A stretch of 64,000 nucleotides of DNA, taken from the NCBI GenBank assembly GCA_032718565.1, contig JAVGVS010000013.1, forward strand, positions 2,898,373 through 2,962,372, written 5' to 3'. This DNA is from Distichodus sexfasciatus. Its lineage: Eukaryota > Chordata > Actinopteri > Characiformes > Distichodontidae. The position numbers and the translations under genes are program-made. This document shows, piece by piece, positions 58,506 to 64,000 of the stretch; within the stretch, counting starts at the first letter, position 1; the number at the start of each line of letters is the position of its first letter. The notes beneath the pieces were generated by a model that saw nothing but the letters and a program-made list of their open reading frames with translations, made no database searches and was not told the origin of the DNA.

Positions 58506-59012
58506 TCAGAATTATGACCCAGTCGTATCTCAGGCTAGAAGCATATATCGGATGTATCTGAGCAAAAATAAATAAATCCAAGGGAACGCAACCTTTATGA
58601 GACAGTTCCAACCCCAACTGGGCTTTTATTTGCTGGTTGAGGTAAAGGCATTGGCACAAAAGACAGAGAGAGAGCGCGAGAAAGACGTTTTTTCTGTTCT
58701 GAATGAGACCTACACACAGTTGCTCTCTTTCTTTCCCTCCCTGTTGAACCGTAGCGTTACGTTACCCCGGGGGAGGATGACGCCGAACACCCGCCGTGCT
58801 TACATTCAGTGTCGCTTTCCCAGAAGCTGCTACTAAATCCCAAATGATAACACTGAACCGGCAGAAATAAACAGCGTTCCCATGCGGCCGCCTGTTTCGG
58901 GGTGTTTACGGCAAGTTTTCTTCCTTTAATTCTGGATTTTATGCGCCGCAAGGTTCAGAATGAAGAAATTACACCCAGATATTTACCTTTCAGCTTCCTC
59001 ATGACTGACACT

Positions 59013-59152
59013 AGAGCTGGGCACTTCACTGAAAAATCAATCAATAAACGTAAATCCCCCCAAAACCAAAATAAACGTTGGCTAATCGTAATCACGGTAA
59101 AACGTTCAATTAATCGTGGTATTGATTTGAGGTCGTATCGCACAGCCCTAAG
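59013..59152. mobile_element. hAT-like MITE fragment
   Basis: It starts TAGAGCTGGGC and ends CACAGCCCTA, related to the TAGGGCTGGG ends seen at 45.1 kb. Short, AT-rich interior. Confidence 0.5.
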
Positions 59153-59565
59153 AGATGCTCACATGGTTAGTTCTGACCAAAAATACTACGATGACTAAAA
59201 ATGAACACCAAATCCCGAGCTTCTCTTCATTGTTAGCCACGTTAGCAGTTTTGAGTGGCAGCTACGAGGCACAAGGAAGGAAGATCTGGCACCAGTTTTT
59301 ATTTTCCGAAGCCGGAGTTTATCACCCTGCAACGTTTCCTGTCAGAAGTGACAAAACTACTGTACGAGTCTTGTTTCCTTGTGATGTGCTGGTTTTCCAC
59401 TGGCAGCGAGACAAGGCGATTGTTGGAGTGCCTTGTAACTGAAAATGGTCTTTTGTAGCTTCCACACAATAGTGGAGTGACAATTACAGCTGCTCGACTC
59501 GGCTCGGACTGAAGTAAACACCGGAAGCCGACTAAAAAACGTTGTGCTATATCACAACATTCAAT

Positions 59566-59690
59566 CATTCATTTTCCGAACCGCTTAATCCCAACTGGAG
59601 TCGTGGGGGGACCGGAGCCTATCCCGGGAACTCACGGACGCAAGGCGGGGGCCAACCCTGGGCAGGCGCCAACACACCGCAGGGCACTAT
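59566..59690 (-). mobile_element. LINE-like 3' end
   Basis: Read on the minus strand it ends in an AATGAATG-type tail. It includes words such as GGAGCCTATCCCGG and TTCCGAACCGCTTAATCC, found in common teleost LINE tails. Short fragment with no coding. Confidence 0.5.
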
Positions 59691-59725
59691 ATCAGAACAT
59701 GCCATGATAATCCCTGTGATAATAA

Positions 59726-59902
59726 GGCCGTTGGTGGTGTAACGGTCAAGGGAATGGACCCGTGAAGTGAGGGTCGCTGGTTCAAGTCCTGGACCAGTAA
59801 ACTCATGAGCAGGGTACTGTCCCCAAGCACCGCCACCAAAAAGCTGCCCACTACTTCTTCACAGATGGGTCAGATGCAGACGTCACATTTCGTCGTCTTT
59901 GT
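59726..59902 (+). mobile_element. tRNA-derived SINE copy
   Basis: Head with GGTGGTGTAACGGTCAAGGG and GGTTCAAGTCCTGGACC, then body AACTCATGAGCAGGGTACTG and CAGATGGGTCAGATGCAGAC. Confidence 0.65.
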
Positions 59903-60429
59903 AATTATGCGAGTTTGAAACTGAACCAAACGTGCTCCAAAATGTCAGAAATGCAACCGTTTATTTCTCCTGCGCTTTTCTTCAAGAGCTCGGAAAGCGT
60001 CGTACAGATGTTGAGCTAATGCCATGACTAGCGTAAACATAAGGGAAGCCGTCCGTCGCAGCCAGACCAGATGTTCCTCAGACTCGGCCCAAGAGTCCTG
60101 CGTGTGTTTATTGGAAGGTTCAACTCAGCGTTGGGTTTACATTACAACCTGCGGCTTCCCGTTCAAACATCCTCTCCGGCCCGTCGAGCCGTGGCGGGGC
60201 GCAACACGACCCGACTGAAACCTGCAGCGCGATTCAGCCCGACCTCCGACCCTACGACGGCGTCTTCAGCTGCAGTGTTCCATGGGCGAATGGATCTAAG
60301 CTGCATTACGTTCTCTCATGGCATGTTGAGAAAGGCTGGCAGACGAGCGGAGACATCGCTCGAGCGAAGCCCCCAAGCACGGAAGGTCTGCAGCTCGACT
60401 GCAGTAGTCTGTGTAACTAAAACAGTGTG

Positions 60430-61400
60430 TTCATGAGCATAAGGTTGGAGGTTCGAATCCCATTACAGCCTAAACAGCACCAGTGGCTCTGTTTTCACAA
60501 AGCATTGTGTTGGTGAACATAAGGTTGCAGTTCAAATCCCAGGAAAGTTGGACCCCTGAGCGACTTGGTATTGAAGCGCCAAGCAGAGGTTCTGCTTTTA
60601 AGGTTGGGGGTTCAAATCCAAGGAACACCTACAAACCACTTGGCCCCTGAAAAACTTGGGCTAAAGGGTCTTGCTCAAGGGCCAAATAGTGGCTGCGCTT
60701 TTACAAAACACTATGTTGGTGACCATAAGGTGGGGGTTCGGATCCAAGGAGAGCCTGAAAAACACTGTTTGGCCCCTTAGCAAGTTGAGCTCAAGGGTCT
60801 TGTTTAAGGGCCAAACAGTTACTCTACTTTTACAGAACACTAGGTTGGTGACCATAAGATGGGGGTTCGGATCCCAGGAGAGCCTAAAAACCAGTGTTTG
60901 GCCTCTGAGAAACTTGGGCTAAAGGGTCTTGCTCAAGGGCCAAATGCTGGCTGTGCTTTTTCAAAACACTGTTTGCAACTAAAAGGTTGGGGGTTCAAAT
61001 CCCAGAAGAGCCTAAAAAAACACTGTTTGGCCCCTGAGCAACTTCAGGCCAGGTTAAGGGGCCAAATAGTGGCTGTTCCTTTACAAAACACTGTGTTGGT
61101 GACTGTAAGGTTGGGGTTCAAATCCAAGGAGAGGCTAAAAACCATCTTTTGGCTTAAAAGGTCTGTATGGGCCTTGATCAGTCTTCCAACAACAGCCTTG
61201 CTTTTTGTAAAATATTGTGTTAATGATCATAATGTTTGTGGGTTCAAATCCCAAGAGAGAGAAAAATCACTGTTTGGCTGCTCTTTACCTTGAGCTTAAG
61301 GGTCTTGCTCAAGAGCCAAACAGTGGCTCTGCTTTTATAGAATATTGTGTTGGTGACCGTAAGGTAGGAAGTTCAAATCCAAGAGCCTAAAACCACAAGA
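60430..61400 (+). repeat. tandem array of tRNA-like units, period about 127 bp
   Basis: The B-box-like word GGTTCAAATCCCAGGAGAG-type recurs near 60451, 60531, 60611, 60737, 60866, 60993, 61117, 61243 and 61372. From 60611 on the spacing is 124-129 bp; the first two intervals are about 80 bp. Each full unit also carries TTGGTGACCATAAGGT, AGCCTAAAAACACTGTTTGG and AAGGGTCTTGCTCAAGGGCC. Units are diverged from one another, and no complete tRNA can be folded from one. Confidence 0.85.
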
Positions 61401-62074
61401 CGTTTAAGAATAAACATAACGAATAGCAAAAATTTCGCCTTGATACCTTGTTTAACTCAAATTTATACCATTCAGTCACAAGTCTGTGTGTTAGTTATGA
61501 TCTCAACTCAAGCCCCTTTAAGCTCAACAACACAACATGGACGGAAATCAATAAATGTGACTGCGCTAGAGCAGTGGAGAGCGTCCAGACGTCTGCTGAG
61601 TCGCTTCTATTGGTTCTTCCGTCTGTTTGCACGGATCTGATTAGTAATTTACACACATGAAGGGGGGCGGACTTTGTTTGATCCTCATATTTGCATACAG
61701 ACGAGTGGATGAATATTAATGGCAATTTGTCCATGCCCTTAAGTCATGTCTAGCACATCATCGTAGAAATAATATAAAAATAATTACATCAGTGCGGGAA
61801 AACGACATTATTTGTATTGCAGTCTTCGGGTGGGGCGCTGAGACGACACAATTTCCATGTGGATATAAACATGAACGAATGTGTACGTCTGATTTGTTTG
61901 CATTTGTCTGGCGGCTTCCGTGTATATTTGCAAGATTTTAGCCATTTGTCAGGACCTGACTGTCTCCTAAAAGACACAAAGACCAGATGCTGGAGTGTGT
62001 CGCTCACAAAGGGTGTAGCTATACGGAAGTATAGAGTACCTCACCAAGACAAGACATGACTTTTTAAGTGTCTT

Positions 62075-62262
62075 GTTGAACACAGCACAGGACACAGTAC
62101 ACCACAACAAAATGTGACTTCTGCCATCCATCCATGAAGTGCAGTGCTTGGGATCAGTACCTTGCTTATGAGCATCTTAGTGGTACCTTTACAGCTTCGG
62201 GACTTGAACCGGCAACCCTCTGAACGTGGGGTCAAGGCCCTAACCGTGACACTACCAACCCT
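62075..62262 (-). mobile_element. tRNA-derived SINE copy
   Basis: On the minus strand: GTGTCACGGTTAGGGCCTTG, then GGTTCAAGTCCCGAAGC, then the body and tail. It sits tandem with a second copy in the same orientation. Confidence 0.7.
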
Positions 62263-62276
62263 TCACTATTGTTGAA

Positions 62277-62478
62277 AGCGAGTGATTGTCATTGTGAACA
62301 CACCACAGCACACAGTGCTGCATTCTGCATTTGACCCATCCGTGAAACAGCAGTGGGCAGCTGACACGCAAGCAGTGCCTTGCTCATGAGAACCTCTGTG
62401 GTACCTTTACCGGCAAGGGATTCGAACCGGCAACCTTCCGATCACTGGCCGAACTCCTTAATCGTTACGCTAGCGTTA
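62277..62478 (-). mobile_element. tRNA-derived SINE copy
   Basis: On the minus strand: CTAGCGTAACGATTAAGGAG, then GGTTCGAATCCCTTGCCGG, then the body and the tail GTGTGTTCACAATGACAATC. Confidence 0.7.
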
Positions 62479-63449
62479 CGTTGTCTTTTAAATGATAAGA
62501 AACTCTTGTAAACCTAAAGGAAGCCCTATCTATTTATCAGACCTTTGTGTCTTTGTGGGGACACACACGGTTTGGTGTGTGTGTGTGTTGGGGGGTCTAT
62601 GCAGGACTCGTCCCCTCCTTGGGAAAGGGGTGGGGGTTTCATTAAGCATAATTGAGTTGTATCTTTGCCGACGCTGATTGGATTAAGTGTAACAGTGTTA
62701 AAGTGTTTTATTTTGTCCTGCTGGTGCTGGGCTCATTCTGCACCCATTTACGCTGACCTTCAGCCGAGGTCGTTGCCAGGGGAGACAGCGAAGTCTGCGG
62801 GGGAGCGGCCGATCCCATTAGCCGCCGCAGATGAAGGTGTCACCGGGATCACAGCGGCGCTCGGTAGTGACGACGAGCTGCCGATCGCGACCTGGCAAAC
62901 GACGGCGAATCGGCAGTGTTGGGGTGTAGCTAACTACAAGTAGCCACGCCACTGACTTAAACACTTTTTTTCAGTAGCTTATCAGCAGCTGTAGGTTTAA
63001 AAGTAACTTTGGTGTTGAATTGGCAGAAGTGGCGTCTGACAGGCTACCGTGCCCGTGTGGCGCAAACTCGAAGCATCACAGTGCGCTCTTGGCAGCTTCA
63101 AGATCGGTCGGCTTCGTCACAGATCTTCAGCCCAATACAAAGACCTCAAACAGCTAAACAAAGGGAAGCTCTATCACGTTGTAGCTCCTCTCTCTCTCTC
63201 ACTGCTCCAACATTTCCGTGGCTGCTTTTCTGTGAAGCGGTTCTACACGTTGAGTTTGAGCTGCGTCTGCGGCTGAGATCGCTATCAGCGCTACTCCTCA
63301 GCCCGAAACAGCCGGCTAATTGAGAGCAGAAAGCGTGCTGACATATGAGACTCGATCGGGGCGGAGGGAAAAAGAATTAGCTCGGAGAAGTCGGAGAGAT
63401 GCGTTCACATACAACCTAATGAAAGCATTAAGTACATGCCATGATATGA

Positions 63450-63474
63450 TACACATCACATCACATCACATCAC
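63450..63474 (+). repeat. (ATCAC)n short tandem repeat
   Basis: About five units of a five-base repeat, ACATC/ATCAC. Confidence 0.7.
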
Positions 63475-63699
63475 TGGAGCACTAGAGCCCTATTTGACGC
63501 ACCCTTAAAATGTTGTGCCCTACGCTGGAAATGCTGTGCCCTCGCTCGGCTCTGCTTTCTCGATCGCTTGATTTGCTGCTGTGTTAGATATTCCAGATTT
63601 ATGGTGTTATTTTTGTGGCCCAATTCCCAGTGCGCAGAGGAATTTTGGCGAGCAAAATATCTTGTCTTTATGCGCTCAACTCGAACTGCACTCTGCCTT

Positions 63700-63794
63700 C
63701 CTCATTTTTTGGCATCGGTATCTGCATCAGGATAAGCATGAAAATATCGGATATCGACATCGGCCAATAATTCCCGTATCGTCCATCCCTAGAC
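63700..63794. mobile_element. end of a related MITE
   Basis: ATCGGATATCGACATCGGCC ending in CCCGTATCGTCCATCCCTA, the mirror-type terminus of fish MITEs of this kind. Partial. Confidence 0.4.
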
Positions 63795-64000
63795 AAAAGT
63801 AGTCACTGCCTGGCTCTACACAGGAAAACCCGAAAGCAGATTTTCTTTAATTTCAGAATCGGCAAACGTCACCTAAACAGACGTCACTTACAGTTACAGA
63901 CATATTCTTCTTTATATATTATCGATATATTGAACGCAGCCCTAGGCGAGGTCAGGGCTGGAATCCGAACACTCGGATCGAATCCGAGTCTGTGAAGGCT

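Larger units (their letters stand above)
49699..64000 (-). other. neo1 upstream intron, partial
   Basis: Sequence 5' of the Ig2 exon. It probably belongs to the intron leading to the Ig1 exon, which I could not find within the window. It contains three full or composite transposon copies, a Tc1-like element, a probable LTR fragment, SINEs, MITEs, a LINE tail and a tRNA-like tandem array. The non-repeat stretches 53310-54520 and 62480-63690 show no supported gene. Confidence 0.7.

Noticed and set aside
60430..61400. CRISPR-like regular repeats
   Set aside because: The units are diverged throughout, with no fixed repeat and variable spacer structure, and the DNA is vertebrate. It is a tandem satellite.

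Overview
This window is vertebrate nuclear DNA, most likely from a teleost fish. It holds one recognisable protein-coding gene, on the minus strand and in widely spaced exons with GT/AG splice sites. The introns are full of small DNA transposons, tRNA-derived SINEs, LINE tails, (CA)n/(TG)n tracts and minisatellites. There are no operons, CRISPR arrays or prokaryote-like genes. The fish assignment is inferred from the repeat mix; the species is not identifiable by eye.

The gene is neogenin (neo1), a netrin/RGM receptor of the DCC family. Eleven exons can be placed, from high to low coordinate: 49425-49698 (Ig2, badly frameshifted), 32610-32749 (second half of Ig3), 24995-25149 and 24768-24888 (Ig4), 13127-13355 (linker and start of FN3-1), 11979-12133 (rest of FN3-1), 8137-8285 and 7692-7830 (FN3-2), and 5733-5782, 3635-3779 and 976-1086 (FN3-3). 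From 32749 down to 976 every intron phase matches across its junction and the joined reading is an uninterrupted neogenin ectodomain. The signal peptide and Ig1 should lie beyond the right edge; FN3-4 to -6, the membrane span and the cytoplasmic tail beyond the left edge. The exon for the first half of Ig3, expected between 32750 and 49424, was not found.

The introns are dominated by one short transposon family of about 640 bp, with terminal inverted repeats of about 37 bp starting TGTGACCCTCCACGGC. Eleven near-complete copies and one fragment make up roughly a tenth of the window. Other repeats are about 17 copies or pieces of a tRNA-derived SINE (some in inverted pairs beside exons), two Tc1-like elements with the same internal deletion, several hAT-like MITEs including a nested set with readable target-site duplications at 45.0-46.8 kb, two LINE 3' tails, a probable LTR fragment, a 3.2-kb TG-rich block at 41.5-44.7 kb, two blocks of a 35-bp minisatellite at 46.8-49.2 kb, and a 127-bp tandem array with tRNA-like boxes at 60.4-61.4 kb.

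The stretch from about 41.5 to 53.2 kb looks different from the rest. The Ig2 exon there has at least five small frameshifts, and the transposon copies there are shredded by small indels while copies elsewhere are nearly identical. The simplest reading is a poorly polished assembly patch, which could also explain the missing Ig3 half-exon. I found no convincing new biological system. The most notable items are the abundant transposon family, the tRNA-like tandem array, the minisatellite that resembles a SINE core, and the damaged exon.
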